DNA of 64,000 bases from Oceanicella actignis (GCF_008124525.1 NZ_VNHJ01000004.1:1-64000), one strand, 5' to 3'; counted from the first letter of the stretch, positions 10,940 through 21,134 are shown. A program made the numbers and translations. Notes: generated by a model not told the origin, from the sequence alone.

Positions 10940-12580
10940 TCAGCCGCCCCAGGGCCAGGGCGCGCGGGCCGCGCCGGCGGGCGGCAGCGCGCGCAGGACG
11001 GCGGGCAGCGCCTCGGGCAGATCCTCGGCGATCAGGCCGGGGCCGACGCGCAGCGCCGCCTCGACATGCAGCCACGCCGCCGCGGAGCAGGCCTCGAGCG
11101 GCGCGAAGCCGCGCGCAGTCAGCCCCGCGATCAGCCCCGCCAGGACGTCGCCCGCCCCCGCCGTCGCCAGCCAGGGCGCGGCGCGCGGGCCGGCGGCCAG
11201 ATGCACCATCGCCGCGCCGTCGGGCGAAGCGATCACCGTGTCGGGCCCCTTGAGCAGCACGCACGCGCCCGCGCGCCGCGCCGCCGCGCGCGCCGCGTCG
11301 AGGCGCGAGAAGGCCGGGCCCGCAAGCGCCGGCGCGCGCAGCCGCTCGGCCAGGTCCGGGAACAGGCGCGCGAACTCGCCCTCATGCGGGGTCAGGACGC
11401 AATCGGGCCGCAGCGCGGCGAAGAACGGCGCGGGATCGGCGGCGAAGGCGCCAAGCGCGTCGGCGTCCAGCGTCGCCGCGCGCCCGCTTTCGAGCGCGGC
11501 CAGCGTCAGCGCCCGCGCGCGCGCATCCGCGCCCAGCCCCATCCCCAGCGCCAGCGCGTTGATGCGCCGATCGGCCAGCGCCCGGCGCAAGGCTTCGGCG
11601 TCGGCCACGGGACGCAGCATCACCGCGTCGAGCCGGGCCGCGTTCTCGGCCAGCGCCTCGGGCGGCGGCGCGACGGTGACCAGCCCCGCCCCCACCCGCA
11701 GCGCCGCGCGCGCCGCCAGCCGCGCCGCGCCGCCCTTGCCGCAGCCGCCGGCCAGCACCAGCGCATGGCCATGGACGTATTTGTGCGCGCGCGGGCCCGC
11801 GGCGGCCTTGTCCAGCCCCCGCGGCGGCCCGAGGAACAGAAGCGGCGCGTCCGCGATCGGGTCCTGCGGCAGCCCGATGTCGGCCACGACCAGCCGCCCG
11901 ACCGCGCGCGGCCCGTCCCCGAGCGCATGCCCCAGGCGCGGGCGGTGGAAGGTGACCGTCAGATCCGCCCCGCGCGCAGGCGCCGGCCCCTCGCCCAGAT
12001 GGCGGCCGCTGTCGGCGCACCAGCCCGAGGGCATGTCCGCCGCCACGACGAACGCCCCGCGCGAGGCCGCGTCCAGCGCCGCGCGCAGCGTCCGCGGGAT
12101 CGGCCGCGACAGCCCCGTGCCGAAGCCCGCGTCGATCACCGCGTCGAACGCCCCCGGCGCCGCATCGGCCGCCCGCGCGATGTCGCGCACGGGGCCCAGC
12201 CCCTCCCACCGGCGCCGGTTGGCCGCGGCGTCGGGCGGCTGGCGCGCGGGGTCGCCCAGCATGAAGACCTCGACGGCCCAGCCGCGCCCGGCCAGGCGCC
12301 GCGCCGCCACGAATCCGTCGCCGCCATTGGCGCCCGGCCCGCACAGAACCGCCGCGCGCCCGCCGCGCCGCGCCAGCTCGGGCCGCGCCGACGACAGCGC
12401 CGCGACGATGGCCGCGCCCGCCGCCTCCATCAGCTCGAGCCCTGAGATGCGGCCCGCCGCCATCTGCGCCTGCTCGAGCGCGCGCATGCGCGCGCCGTCC
12501 AGCAGCTCGACCGTGGGGCCGTCGAAGGCGCCCCATGCGCCGCCGCCCATGGCCGATTCCGCGCCCGCCTCGTTCGTCAT
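10940..12580 (-). CDS. nnr: Bifunctional NAD(P)H-hydrate epimerase / ADP-dependent dehydratase
   Basis: Repairs damaged (hydrated) NADH and NADPH in the cytoplasm. Residues about 20-220 form the YjeF_N epimerase domain (CGPGANGGDGFVAARRL). Residues about 250-535 form the ribokinase-like ADP-dependent dehydratase, with VLTPHEGEF and the anion-hole motif TAGAGDVLAGL. The 546-residue fused form is usual in bacteria. It ends 96 bases before tRNA-Leu and is divergent from glnB across a 226-base gap. Codon content is extremely GC-rich, like its neighbours. An internal Met (residue 11) could also be the start. Confidence 0.93.
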   Translation of the reverse strand: MTNEAGAESAMGGGAWGAFDGPTVELLDGARMRALEQAQMAAGRISGLELMEAAGAAIVAALSSARPELARRGGRAAVLCGPGANGGDGFVAARRLAGRGWAVEVFMLGDPARQPPDAAANRRRWEGLGPVRDIARAADAAPGAFDAVIDAGFGTGLSRPIPRTLRAALDAASRGAFVVAADMPSGWCADSGRHLGEGPAPARGADLTVTFHRPRLGHALGDGPRAVGRLVVADIGLPQDPIADAPLLFLGPPRGLDKAAAGPRAHKYVHGHALVLAGGCGKGGAARLAARAALRVGAGLVTVAPPPEALAENAARLDAVMLRPVADAEALRRALADRRINALALGMGLGADARARALTLAALESGRAATLDADALGAFAADPAPFFAALRPDCVLTPHEGEFARLFPDLAERLRAPALAGPAFSRLDAARAAARRAGACVLLKGPDTVIASPDGAAMVHLAAGPRAAPWLATAGAGDVLAGLIAGLTARGFAPLEACSAAAWLHVEAALRVGPGLIAEDLPEALPAVLRALPPAGAARAPWPWGG

Positions 12581-12701
12581 CCCGCTTCGCCTCCGGCCGC
12601 GCGTTCACGCGGCGCCCAAACATTGTGCACTTTGCCCGATCCATGGGCGCCCGTCGCGATTTCCGCCCGCTTCTCGCATCGCGCCGCGGCCCGAGCGTTG
12701 A

Positions 12702-13145
<444 letters not shown>

Positions 13146-13257
13146 CGCCCGCCCCCGCCGCAACCCACGCCGCGCCGCGCGCCCCCGGGCCGCGGCCGCG
13201 CCCCAGGCGGCCGGAGCCCCTTCGCCCCGGCCCGAGCAGAAACCGAAAGGAACACCC

Positions 13258-14667
13258 ATGAGCGACGCGAACGCCGTTCTCAAGACGATCCGCGACGAGG
13301 ACGTCGATTACGTTGACATCCGCTTCACCGACCCGCGCGGCAAGCTGCAGCACGTCACCGTGGTCGCCGACCTGGTGGACGAGGACTTCATGGAAGAGGG
13401 CTTCATGTTCGACGGCTCGTCCATCGCGGGCTGGAAGTCGATCGACCAGTCGGACATGAAGCTGCTGCCCGATCCCTCCTCGGCCTACATGGACCCGTTC
13501 TACGCCGAGAAGACGCTGTGCCTGCACTGCGACGTGGTCGAGCCCGACACCGGCGAGCGCTACCAGCGCGACCCGCGCGGCACCGCGCGCAAGGCCGAGG
13601 CCTATCTGAAGTCGTCGGGCATCGGCGACGCCTCGTATTGGGGCCCCGAGGCCGAGTTCTTCCTGTTCGACAACGTCCGCTTCTCGAACACGATGAACAA
13701 GGTGGCCTTCGAGGTCGACGCCGCCGACGCCGCCTGGAACTCGGACGCCGAGTTCGAGATGGGCAACATGGGCCATCGCCCCGGCGTCAAGGGCGGCTAT
13801 TTCCCGGTCAACCCCGTGGACGCGGCGCAGGACCTGCGCGGCGAGATGCTCTCGACCATGAAGCGCATGGGCATGAAGGTCGACAAGCACCACCACGAGG
13901 TCGCCTCGTGCCAGCATGAGCTGGGCCTGGTGTTCGGCGGCCTGGTCGAGCAGGCCGACAACATGCAGAAATACAAGTACGTCATCCACAACGTGGCGCA
14001 TGCCTACGGCAAGACGGCCACCTTCATGCCCAAGCCCATCGCCGGCGACAACGGCTCGGGCATGCATGTGAACCAGTCGATCTGGAAGGACGGCAAGCCG
14101 CTCTTCGCCGGCGACAAATACGCCGACCTGTCGGACGAGGCGCTGTGGTATATCGGCGGCATCCTCAAGCACGCCAAGGCGCTCAACGCCTTCACCAACC
14201 CCTCGACCAACTCCTACAAGCGCCTGATCCCGGGCTTCGAGGCGCCGGTGCTGCTGGCCTACTCGGCGCGCAACCGCTCGGCCTCGATCCGCATCCCGTG
14301 GACCGAGTCGCCCAAGGCCAAGCGCGTCGAGACCCGCTTCCCCGATCCGACCTGCAACCCGTATCTGGCCTTCTCGGCGCTGCTGATGGCCGGCCTCGAC
14401 GGCATCCGCAACAAGATCGACCCCGGCGAGGCGGCGGACAAGGATCTCTACGACCTGCCCCCCGAGGAGCTGGCCGAGATCCCGACCGTCTGCGGCTCGC
14501 TGCGCGAGGCGCTGCAGTCGCTCGAGGCCGATCACGAGTTCCTGCTCGCCGGCGACGTGTTCACCCGCGACCAGATCGAGGGCTACATGGCGCTCAAGTG
14601 GCAGGAGGTCTATGCCTTCGAGCACACCCCGCACCCGGTCGAGTATCAGCTCTACTACTCCTGCTGA
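13258..14667 (+). CDS. glnA: Glutamine synthetase, type I
   Basis: Assimilates ammonia: glutamate plus ammonia plus ATP gives glutamine, in a cytoplasmic dodecamer. The 469-residue product shows the beta-grasp start, the metal-site motif EAEFFLF, the catalytic region [10 protein letters not shown], the ATP-site signature [21 protein letters not shown] and the adenylylation site Tyr398 (DLYDLPPEE). It is therefore the GSI-beta form regulated by GlnE, with GlnB from the gene just upstream acting in that cascade. An AAAGGAA-type ribosome site precedes the ATG. Confidence 0.98.
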   Translation: MSDANAVLKTIRDEDVDYVDIRFTDPRGKLQHVTVVADLVDEDFMEEGFMFDGSSIAGWKSIDQSDMKLLPDPSSAYMDPFYAEKTLCLHCDVVEPDTGERYQRDPRGTARKAEAYLKSSGIGDASYWGPEAEFFLFDNVRFSNTMNKVAFEVDAADAAWNSDAEFEMGNMGHRPGVKGGYFPVNPVDAAQDLRGEMLSTMKRMGMKVDKHHHEVASCQHELGLVFGGLVEQADNMQKYKYVIHNVAHAYGKTATFMPKPIAGDNGSGMHVNQSIWKDGKPLFAGDKYADLSDEALWYIGGILKHAKALNAFTNPSTNSYKRLIPGFEAPVLLAYSARNRSASIRIPWTESPKAKRVETRFPDPTCNPYLAFSALLMAGLDGIRNKIDPGEAADKDLYDLPPEELAEIPTVCGSLREALQSLEADHEFLLAGDVFTRDQIEGYMALKWQEVYAFEHTPHPVEYQLYYSC

Positions 14668-14721
14668 TCCGCCTCGCCGCGGCGCCCGGGCGCGCCGCGG
14701 CGGCCCGACGGGCCGACCCGA

Positions 14722-14754
14722 CCCGCGCGCGGCGATCCCCGCTCGCGGGTTTTT
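14722..14754 (+). terminator. Rho-independent terminator of glnA
   Basis: CCCGCG (14722-14727) pairs with CGCGGG (14744-14749) and is followed by five T residues (14750-14754). It lies 55 bases after the glnA stop. The stem is short and the loop long, so strength is uncertain. Confidence 0.6.
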
Positions 14755-14868
14755 CGCGCGCCCGGCCGCGGCCGGCCCCGTCGCGCCCGCTCGCCGGCCG
14801 GGGGCGCGATCGGCCGCGGCGCGTCCTGCGCGCAAGGCGGCGGCCGGCGGCGGCGCGGCTTGCGGGCG

Positions 14869-15261
14869 TCAGATCTCGTCCTCGACCTCGGAAGCGGAAA
14901 TCCCCAGCGCCTCGAGCCCCTCTTCCAGCAGGTCGGCCATCAGCGGCTCGCCCAGCAGGTAGTCGGCCGTCGAGCGCGTGGCCGAGGCCAGCGCCTGGCG
15001 CTTGAGCTGGGGAAAGTCCTCGGGGCCGCCGTCGCCGCGGCCAAGCCAGAACAGCGCCACCAGCTCGGCGCGGCCCTCGTCGTCCAGATCCTCGATCCAG
15101 CTGCGCAGCTCGTGCGCCGAGGCGTCGTCGCCCCGGTCCTCGAGCACGCCCAGCGGGTCGTCGCCGTCGGTCTCGCCGTCGGATGTGTCCACGTCCTTGA
15201 CCTCGACCTCGCGCGCCTTGGCGATGATCCAGGCCAGCGTGTCGCGCGGTATGTTCAGCAT
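14869..15261 (-). CDS. DUF3775 domain-containing protein
   Basis: A small acidic 130-residue protein (MLNIPRDTLAWIIAKAREVEVKDVD) matching my memory of the alphaproteobacterial family DUF3775, whose function is unknown. No signal peptide, membrane helix or catalytic motif is visible. The N-terminal helix, an Asp-rich linker (about 24-48) and the helical stretch around LVALFWLGRGD are recognisable. It converges on glnA and is divergent from the ThiE-like gene at 15392 across 130 bases. Cytoplasmic location is inferred. Confidence 0.8.
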   Translation of the reverse strand: MLNIPRDTLAWIIAKAREVEVKDVDTSDGETDGDDPLGVLEDRGDDASAHELRSWIEDLDDEGRAELVALFWLGRGDGGPEDFPQLKRQALASATRSTADYLLGEPLMADLLEEGLEALGISASEVEDEI

Positions 15262-15391
15262 TTCGGCCCCCTTGCGCCCCGTCTCGGCCCTTTGCGTCCG
15301 AGCCCTTTGTCGCGTCGATTCTTGCGCCTCGCCTTGATCGAGCGCAAGGGGCGGGCTTTACGCGCGGCACCGGACTGGATATTGCACCGCC

Positions 15392-16054
15392 ATGACCCAA
15401 GCCAAGCATGGCGCGCCCGCCGCCGAACCGCGCATCACCCTGGCCACGCCGCCGCGCATGGAGCCCGAGCGGGCGGCGCGGCTGCTCGAACCCGCGCTCG
15501 ACTCGGGGCTGGTCGCCTGCGTGCGCATCGACATGCCCGGCGCCGAAGAGCGCGCGCTGCGCGCCGCCGCGGGCCTGTTGCGCGAGCTGTGCCATGCGCG
15601 CGACGTGGCGCTGATCCTGTCGGATCACTTCCGCCTGGCGCGCGCCCTCGGGCTGGACGGCGCGCAGGTGGACGCGGCGCGGGTGCGTCTGCGCGACGCG
15701 CGCGAGGCGCTGGGCCCCGACCTGATCCTGGGCGCGCGCTGCGCCCCCACGCGCCATGCGGGCATGGTCGCCGCCGAGGCGGGCGCGGACTACGTCCTGT
15801 TCGCGCCCGTCGCGCCCGATCCGACGCTTGGCGACGGCGCCGCCGCCACGCCCGAGCTGTTCGAATGGTGGGCCGAGATGATCGAGACGCCCGTCGTCGC
15901 CGAGGGCGGCGTCGACGTCGCGCTGGCGCGGCGCCTGGGTCCGAGCGTGGATTTCGTCGTTCCCGATCCGGCCTTCTGGACCGAGGACCTGCCCGCCCGC
16001 CTGGCCGAGCTGCACGCCGCGCTGGGCGCCGGACGCGCGGCGGCCTCGGACTGA
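15392..16054 (+). CDS. ThiE/TenI-like TIM-barrel protein, divergent
   Basis: A 220-residue protein with the thiamine-phosphate-synthase fold. VALILSDHFRLA aligns with the ThiE segment [23 protein letters not shown] with the GPI loop, and TPVVAEGGV with the phosphate-binding IGG motif. It lacks key ThiE features: the QLRxK motif is replaced by VACVRID, and the Thr-rich diphosphate loop is gone. A full ThiE is encoded in the thiamine operon at 44428-45087, so this copy probably does another job or is a degraded paralogue. Related orphan ThiE-like proteins are often annotated simply as thiamine phosphate synthase. It is a single gene and converges on the olsA end. Confidence 0.75.
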   Translation: MTQAKHGAPAAEPRITLATPPRMEPERAARLLEPALDSGLVACVRIDMPGAEERALRAAAGLLRELCHARDVALILSDHFRLARALGLDGAQVDAARVRLRDAREALGPDLILGARCAPTRHAGMVAAEAGADYVLFAPVAPDPTLGDGAAATPELFEWWAEMIETPVVAEGGVDVALARRLGPSVDFVVPDPAFWTEDLPARLAELHAALGAGRAAASD

Positions 16055-16135
16055 CGCCCCCGCCGCGGCGCGGCCGGCCCCGCATCCTCGCGCGCGGCGG
16101 CGCGCTGGCGGGGACTCAGGCGCCCTGGCGGGGGC

Positions 16136-17005
16136 TCAGCGGTCGGCGATGGGCTCGGGCGCGTCGGGCAGCGCCTGGCGCAGGCCCGCCAGCACCTCTT
16201 CATGGCAGATGCGCGCCAGACGCTTGCGGTCGTCGAAATCGGCCGCGCGCACGGGCTGATGGAACATCACCGTCACCTGTCCGCCATGGCGCAACATGCA
16301 CAGCGCCTTGAGATGGGACAGCATGTCCATGTCGCCCCACCAGCCGAAGAAATGCGCCGGCAGCCCGCTGGCCGGATCGGGCCGATAGGCCAGGGTGACG
16401 GGCTGGACGCGCACATGCGCGCGCAGCTCATCCGACAGGAAGGCGGCGAACAGGGTGCTCTTGAACGGCAGCACCCGCAGCCCGTCGGTCGAGGTCCCCT
16501 CGGGAAAGAAGACCAGCCTTTCGCCGCGGCGCATGCGCGCGCGCAGCTCGGCCTCCTGACGGCGGGCCGCGGCGCGGCGGCGCTCGACGAAGACGGTGTC
16601 GGTGACGCGCGCGATCAGACCCACCCCGGGCCACGAGGCGACCTCGGCCTTGGCGACGAAGGTCACGCGCGCGGCGGCGCGCAGAACGATGATGTCGGTC
16701 CACGAGACGTGATTCGACACCAGCGCCCCGCCCTCGGGCATGGGTCGCCCGACGCGCCGCACCCGCAGCCCCAGCATCCGCGCCGCCAGCCGTGCCCAGC
16801 CCGTCTGCACCCGCCAGCGCCCGTCGAATCGCGGAAAGACCCGCTCGACGGCCTTGCACGACGCGTAAAGCCCCAGCGCCGCCGCCGTCGCCAGCGCCAG
16901 CGCCACGATCCGCGCCCACCCCCAAGCCTGGCGCCAGAGCGGCGCGCGCGGCGCCGGCTCGGGCGCGCGGCCGTTCCAGGCGGGCGATGCGGGCGCGTCG
17001 CTCAT
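16136..17005 (-). CDS. olsA: 1-acyl-sn-glycerol-3-phosphate acyltransferase-like, lyso-ornithine lipid acyltransferase
   Basis: A membrane acyltransferase of the PlsC family, 289 residues. Motif I is SNHVSWTD (HX4D) and motif III is FPEGTSTDG. One transmembrane segment is predicted at about 27-50 (IVALALATAAALGLYASC). Its start codon overlaps the stop of olsB in an ATGA arrangement, which supports the second step of ornithine-lipid synthesis (adding the O-linked acyl chain to lyso-ornithine lipid) at the inner membrane. A general PlsC role in phosphatidic acid synthesis cannot be excluded from sequence alone. Confidence 0.88.
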   Translation of the reverse strand: MSDAPASPAWNGRAPEPAPRAPLWRQAWGWARIVALALATAAALGLYASCKAVERVFPRFDGRWRVQTGWARLAARMLGLRVRRVGRPMPEGGALVSNHVSWTDIIVLRAAARVTFVAKAEVASWPGVGLIARVTDTVFVERRRAAARRQEAELRARMRRGERLVFFPEGTSTDGLRVLPFKSTLFAAFLSDELRAHVRVQPVTLAYRPDPASGLPAHFFGWWGDMDMLSHLKALCMLRHGGQVTVMFHQPVRAADFDDRKRLARICHEEVLAGLRQALPDAPEPIADR

Positions 17006-17790
17006 CGCGCCGAGGAACTCTCGCGTCCGTAGAAGTCGCGATAGCGCGCCACCATGCGCGCCGTGTCCATCAGCACGCACACGTCCACGGTGTTGAACTC
17101 GCGATCCACATAGGCGCCCTCGCCCACGAAGCCGCCGAGGCGCAAATAGGCCTTGATCAGCGCCGGGATCTGGCGCGCCGCCAGCTTGCGGTCCACCTGC
17201 TCGGGCGGCAGGGCGTCCATGGGCACGAAATGCTCGGGGCGCGCGCGCACGCGCAGATCCTCGGGCGCCAGGTGGTTGTGGTGCAGATGGCTCAGCGCAT
17301 GGGCCAGCGGCGCCGGATCGGCGCCGTGGAAGCTGGCCGTGCCGAACATGATCTCGATCCCGCGCGAGGTGACGAACTCGCCCAGCCCCGTCCACAGAAG
17401 ATGCATCGCCGCCCCGCCCCGATAGGGCGCCCCGACGCAGGAGCGCCCCAGCTCGACCACCTTGCGGTCCAGCTGCTCGAGCTTGGTCAGGTCGTATTCC
17501 GTCGCGCCGTAAAAGCCGATGCCCTCGCGCGCGCGCTCGCCGGTCATGAGGCGATAGACCCCCGCCACCCGCTCGAGCGGATCGTCCGTCGGCGCCTCGT
17601 TGTCGATCAGGATCAGATGCTCGAAATACGGGTCGAAGCGGTCGCGCTCGCGCCGCAGCGCGGCGTCCTCGGGGGTTGGCTTGGCGCCCATCTCCTCGAC
17701 GAAGACCTTGTAGCGCAGCCGCTGGGCGGCGGCGATGTCCTCTTCGCTCTGCGCCAGGCGAACCGTGAAACGCCCCGCGTCGATCTGCAT
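17002..17790 (-). CDS. olsB: L-ornithine N(alpha)-acyltransferase
   Basis: A GNAT-type enzyme that transfers a 3-hydroxyacyl group from ACP to ornithine, the first step to phosphate-free ornithine lipids. The 262-residue product contains LAQSEEDIAAAQRLRYKVFVEEMG, the acyltransferase core (VELGRSCV, YRGGAAMHLLWTGL) and the conserved FVGEGAYVDREFNTVDVCVLMD near the C-terminus. The start at 17790 (MQIDAG) was chosen on family length and an AAGG site upstream; an ATG at 17868 would add 26 poorly conserved residues. It is co-transcribed and probably translationally coupled with olsA. Confidence 0.9.
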   Translation of the reverse strand: MQIDAGRFTVRLAQSEEDIAAAQRLRYKVFVEEMGAKPTPEDAALRRERDRFDPYFEHLILIDNEAPTDDPLERVAGVYRLMTGERAREGIGFYGATEYDLTKLEQLDRKVVELGRSCVGAPYRGGAAMHLLWTGLGEFVTSRGIEIMFGTASFHGADPAPLAHALSHLHHNHLAPEDLRVRARPEHFVPMDALPPEQVDRKLAARQIPALIKAYLRLGGFVGEGAYVDREFNTVDVCVLMDTARMVARYRDFYGRESSSAR

Positions 17791-17997
17791 CTGCGCGCAC
17801 CTTTCGCTGCCTTGCGCGGCCACGCCGCGCGTCGCGCGGACCATATGTTCACCGTGCGGCCGAGGCAATGGCCTGCGGCGATGCTTCGGAGCGGCCGCAA
17901 TTGTGGCGCAAATGCGACGCCCCGGGCGCGCTGCCGCCCCAAGATTGTGAAATGGTTGACGACTCGCCTTCTGGGTGTATCGTCGTTAAGCCTTGGT

Positions 17998-18186
17998 TCA
18001 GAATCGTTCGCCCCGATCGAGCTGAACAACCTCGAGGCGCACATGTTCAACGTCGATGAGCCGTTTGCCCGCATGTTCGAAATTCACCGTCACCCGATGG
18101 CCGATCACCGACTGGATCTGCCCCAGCCCCCAATCGGGCGCGCCTGGGTGCCGCACGAACATGCCCGGCTCGAGAAAGTCGTTCAT
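17998..18186 (-). CDS. DUF3553 domain-containing protein
   Basis: A 62-residue protein (MNDFLEPGMFVRHPGAPDWG) of the DUF3553 family, a small SH3/Tudor-like beta domain related to the extreme C-terminus of UvrD/PcrA helicases and to CarD-type RNA polymerase binding modules. VRHP..PDWGLGQIQS..GHRVTVNFEHAGKRLID is the full domain. It is divergent from chpT (47-base gap). A nucleic-acid or RNA-polymerase contact role is an inference from the fold relationship. Confidence 0.82.
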   Translation of the reverse strand: MNDFLEPGMFVRHPGAPDWGLGQIQSVIGHRVTVNFEHAGKRLIDVEHVRLEVVQLDRGERF

Positions 18187-18233
18187 AGCGTTTCCTTTCG
18201 CGGCCCTGGCCGCACCCGCAGGAGGACCAGCCG

Positions 18234-18956
18234 ATGAGCCTTGACGCCGCAGCCTGCGCCCCCGCCGTCGCGTCCCTGGGCGATGAAGCGGCCGAACCGG
18301 CGCCCGCCCCGATGAGCGAGGCCGAACTGAGCGCGCTCATGTGCTCGCGCATCTGCCATGATCTGATATCGCCCGTGGGGGCGGTGGGCAACGGCGTCGA
18401 GCTGATGCAGGAGATCGCGCCCGAGATGACCGAGGAGCTGGGCCTGATCGGCGACAGCGCCCGCGCCGCCGCCGCCGCGCTCGAGTTCCACCGCATCGCC
18501 TTCGGCGCCGCCGCGCCGGGCGAGCGCATCGCCGTTCAGCGCCTGCGCCGGATCGTCGAGGAGCGTTTCGCCCGCGATCGCGCCCGCATCGAGTGGGATT
18601 GCGGCGCGTCCGAGGCCGAGGCGGGCCGCGCCGCCGCGCGGCTTTTGTTCGACATGCTGCTGGTGGCCGTCGGCGCCCTGCCCCGCGGCGGACGCATCAC
18701 GGTGACGGCCGAGTTCGCGCCGGGCGGCGCCGCCAGCCTTGCGGTCACGGCCGGGGGCGGCCCGACGCGCCTGCCCGAGAACGCCCGCGCATGGCTCGAC
18801 GGCGCGCCCGCGCCGCGCCCGGCCCCGGCCGAGGTGCACTACCCCCTGACGCGGATCAACGCGCTGGCCTGCGGCGCGCGCCTGTCGCACGAGGCGAGCG
18901 CCGAGTCGCTGGCGCTGCGCGCCGAGGTTCCGGCCGAGTCTTCGCCCGCGGGCTGA
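18234..18956 (+). CDS. chpT: Histidine phosphotransferase ChpT
   Basis: A pseudo-histidine-kinase that relays phosphate from CckA to CtrA and CpdR, controlling cell cycle, motility or gene-transfer-agent genes depending on the species. The 240-residue product has the DHp-like helix with the phospho-acceptor His in CSRICHDLISPVGAVGNGVEL, followed by a degenerate Bergerat fold with no ATP-binding N, G1 or G2 boxes. AGGAGG precedes the ATG. An internal Met (MSEAELSALM) just before the H-box is an alternative start. The gene is alone, divergent from DUF3553 and converging on the carbonic-anhydrase-like gene. Confidence 0.9.
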   Translation: MSLDAAACAPAVASLGDEAAEPAPAPMSEAELSALMCSRICHDLISPVGAVGNGVELMQEIAPEMTEELGLIGDSARAAAAALEFHRIAFGAAAPGERIAVQRLRRIVEERFARDRARIEWDCGASEAEAGRAAARLLFDMLLVAVGALPRGGRITVTAEFAPGGAASLAVTAGGGPTRLPENARAWLDGAPAPRPAPAEVHYPLTRINALACGARLSHEASAESLALRAEVPAESSPAG

Positions 18957-18961
18957 GCGCC

Positions 18962-19495
18962 TCAGCCCAGCGGCCGCATCCCGGCCTTGAAGCGGCGCAT
19001 GTTGGCCCGATACTTCTCGGCGCTGGCCATGAGGGCGGCGCGCTGGCCCTCGTCCAGCTGGCGCACCACCTTGCCCGGCGCGCCCATCACCAGCGCGCCG
19101 TCGGGGATCTCCTTGTCCTCGGTCACCAGCGCGCCGGCGCCGATCAGGCAACCCTTGCCGATGCGCGCGCCGTTCAGGATCACCGCGTTGATGCCGATCA
19201 GCGACCCCTCGCCGATCTCGCAGCCATGCAGCATGGCCTTGTGACCGACCGTCACGTTCGGCCCCACCGTCAGCGGCCGCCCGGGATCGGTGTGCAGCAC
19301 GGCGCCTTCCTGGATGTTGCTGCCCGCGCCGATGCGGATGGGCTCGTTGTCGCCGCGCAGCACGGCGTTGAACCAGATCGAGACGCCCGGCTCGAGAATC
19401 ACCTTGCCGATCACCGCCGCGCCGGGCGCGATCCAGAAGTCGCCATCCTCGGGCACGACGGGCGCGATCCCGTCCAGCTCGTAGAGTCCGTTCAT
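18962..19495 (-). CDS. Gamma-carbonic-anhydrase-like hexapeptide-repeat protein
   Basis: A left-handed beta-helix protein of 177 residues of the gamma carbonic anhydrase / PaaY / YrdA group. Repeats run from [16 protein letters not shown] to [13 protein letters not shown], with zinc-ligand His residues in [13 protein letters not shown]. The Arg-Asp-Asn motif [12 protein letters not shown] is intact. The true activity (CO2 hydration or acyl transfer) cannot be told from sequence. The ATG at 19495 overlaps the gmk stop in an ATGA arrangement, making it the last gene of a yicC-gmk run. Confidence 0.9.
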   Translation of the reverse strand: MNGLYELDGIAPVVPEDGDFWIAPGAAVIGKVILEPGVSIWFNAVLRGDNEPIRIGAGSNIQEGAVLHTDPGRPLTVGPNVTVGHKAMLHGCEIGEGSLIGINAVILNGARIGKGCLIGAGALVTEDKEIPDGALVMGAPGKVVRQLDEGQRAALMASAEKYRANMRRFKAGMRPLG

Positions 19496-20217
19496 GCGAT
19501 TCTCTCCTCGAATTCGCGGTTGAGCGCCTGCACGAAGCCGACCAGCCCGGGGCGGCGCTCGCGGCGAAGCCGCTCGGCGGCCAGGATGGCGCGGATCTGG
19601 GCCTCGCAACGGTCGAGATCGTCGTTGACCAGAACGTAATCGTATTCGGCCCAATGGCTGATCTCGTCGCGCGCCTTGGCCATGCGCCCGGCGATGACCT
19701 CGGGGCTGTCCTGGCCGCGGGCGCGCAGGCGCCGCTCGAGCTCGGCGATCGAGGGCGGCAGGATGAAGACCGACACCACCGCGTCCTTGAGCGGCGAGTT
19801 GCGCAGCTGCTGCCCGCCCTGCCAGTCCACGTCGAACAGCACGTCGCGCCCGGCCTCGAGCGCGGCCTCGACCGGGGCGCGGGGCGTGCCGTAAAGATTG
19901 CCGAACACCTCGGCGTGCTCGAGCATCTGGCCCGTTTCCACCATGCGCATGAATTCCTCGCGCGAGAGGAAATGGTAATCGCGCCCGTTCACCTCGCCCG
20001 GACGCGGCGCGCGCGTGGTGGCCGAGACCGAGAACACGAACGCGTCGTCGCTGGCCAGCAGGCGGCGCGACAGGGTCGATTTCCCCGCCCCCGAGGGCGA
20101 GGAGAGGATGAACAGCAGCCCGCGCCGGCGCTCGAGCGCGGCGCGCGCCTCGCCGCTGCGGGCCTCGGCCCGGGCCCTGGCCGCGCCGCGGGCGCTCTCC
20201 TGATCGGGGTCGCTCAT
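19492..20217 (-). CDS. gmk: Guanylate kinase
   Basis: Phosphorylates GMP to GDP with ATP. The kinase core begins at [18 protein letters not shown] (P-loop around residues 40-47), with the GMP-binding [13 protein letters not shown] and the lid region. The product is 241 residues. The first 30 ([20 protein letters not shown]) are a charged, Ala/Arg-rich extension that most Gmk proteins lack, but no later ATG fits the core and the next in-frame Met is internal. The gene lies 2 bases after yicC and overlaps the next gene by 4 bases. Confidence 0.95.
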   Translation of the reverse strand: MSDPDQESARGAARARAEARSGEARAALERRRGLLFILSSPSGAGKSTLSRRLLASDDAFVFSVSATTRAPRPGEVNGRDYHFLSREEFMRMVETGQMLEHAEVFGNLYGTPRAPVEAALEAGRDVLFDVDWQGGQQLRNSPLKDAVVSVFILPPSIAELERRLRARGQDSPEVIAGRMAKARDEISHWAEYDYVLVNDDLDRCEAQIRAILAAERLRRERRPGLVGFVQALNREFEERIA

Positions 20218-20219
20218 GG

Positions 20220-21134
20220 TCACTCCACGTTCTGGACCTGCTCGCGCAGCTGGTCGATGACGGTCTTGAGTTCGAGCCCCGCGGCGGTCAGCTCGTGAAA
20301 ATCGGCCTTCGCGCACAGGGTGTTGGCCTCGCGGTTGAGCTCCTGCGCGAGGAAATCGAAGCGCCGCCCCGCCGGGCCGTCGGCGGCCAGAAGCGCGCGC
20401 GCCGCGGCGACATGGGCGCGCAGGCGGTCCAGTTCTTCGCGCACGTCGCCCTTGACCGCCAGCATGGCCAGCTCGGCCGCCAGGCGCTGCGGGTCGGGCG
20501 CGGCGCAGGGGTCCAGCGCCTCGAGCACCCCGGACAGCTTGCGCCGCAGCATGGGGCCGGCGGCCTCGGCGCGCGCGGCGGCCGCCGCCTCGGCCCGGTC
20601 CGAAAGCGCCGCGATGCGGTCGATCATGTCGCCGATCGTCTCGGCCAGGCGCGCGCCCTCCTCGGCGCGGGCCGCGGCCAGGGCCTCGACGGCGGCGCGC
20701 CCGTCGCGGATCATCGCCGCGTCCAGCGCCTCGGCCTCGTCGGCCTCGGGCGCACCGTTCTGAACCAGCACGCCGGGCATGGCCAGCAGCGCCTCGGGCG
20801 GCGTCGGCGCGACCTCGAGCCCCGCCGCGGCCAGCGCGTCGGCCGCCGCGCGCAGCCTTTCGGCCGCCGCCGCCAGCGCCGCGGGATCGAGGCGCGCCGC
20901 GCTCGCCGCCGCGCCCTGGGCGCGCGCGACGCGCAAGGTGGCGGTGACGGCGCCGCGGGCGAAGCGGCTCTTGAGCGCCTCGCGCATGGCCGCTTCGACG
21001 CGCTCGCGCCCCTCGGGCGCGCGGATGCGCAGATCCAGCCCGCGCGCGTTGACCGAACGGAGCTCCCAGCGCCAGGCGGTCGCGCCCAGCGCCCCCTCGA
21101 CGGCGGCGAAACCGGTCATGCTGGCAAGGGTCAT
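20220..21134 (-). CDS. yicC: YicC/YloC family endoribonuclease
   Basis: A 304-residue YicC-family protein, recently described as an RNA-cleaving enzyme. The N-terminus [17 protein letters not shown] carries the SMTGFA signature, and [20 protein letters not shown] follows. The C-terminal domain ends in [44 protein letters not shown], the conserved family tail. It is the first gene of the yicC-gmk-carbonic anhydrase run, a pairing with gmk that is common in proteobacteria. Confidence 0.94.
   Translation of the reverse strand: MTLASMTGFAAVEGALGATAWRWELRSVNARGLDLRIRAPEGRERVEAAMREALKSRFARGAVTATLRVARAQGAAASAARLDPAALAAAAERLRAAADALAAAGLEVAPTPPEALLAMPGVLVQNGAPEADEAEALDAAMIRDGRAAVEALAAARAEEGARLAETIGDMIDRIAALSDRAEAAAAARAEAAGPMLRRKLSGVLEALDPCAAPDPQRLAAELAMLAVKGDVREELDRLRAHVAAARALLAADGPAGRRFDFLAQELNREANTLCAKADFHELTAAGLELKTVIDQLREQVQNVE

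Noticed and set aside
17993-18012. GTTC-N6-GTTC near DUF3553 as an SOS box
   Set aside because: The spacer is 6, not 7, and it lies within the 3' end of a coding sequence.
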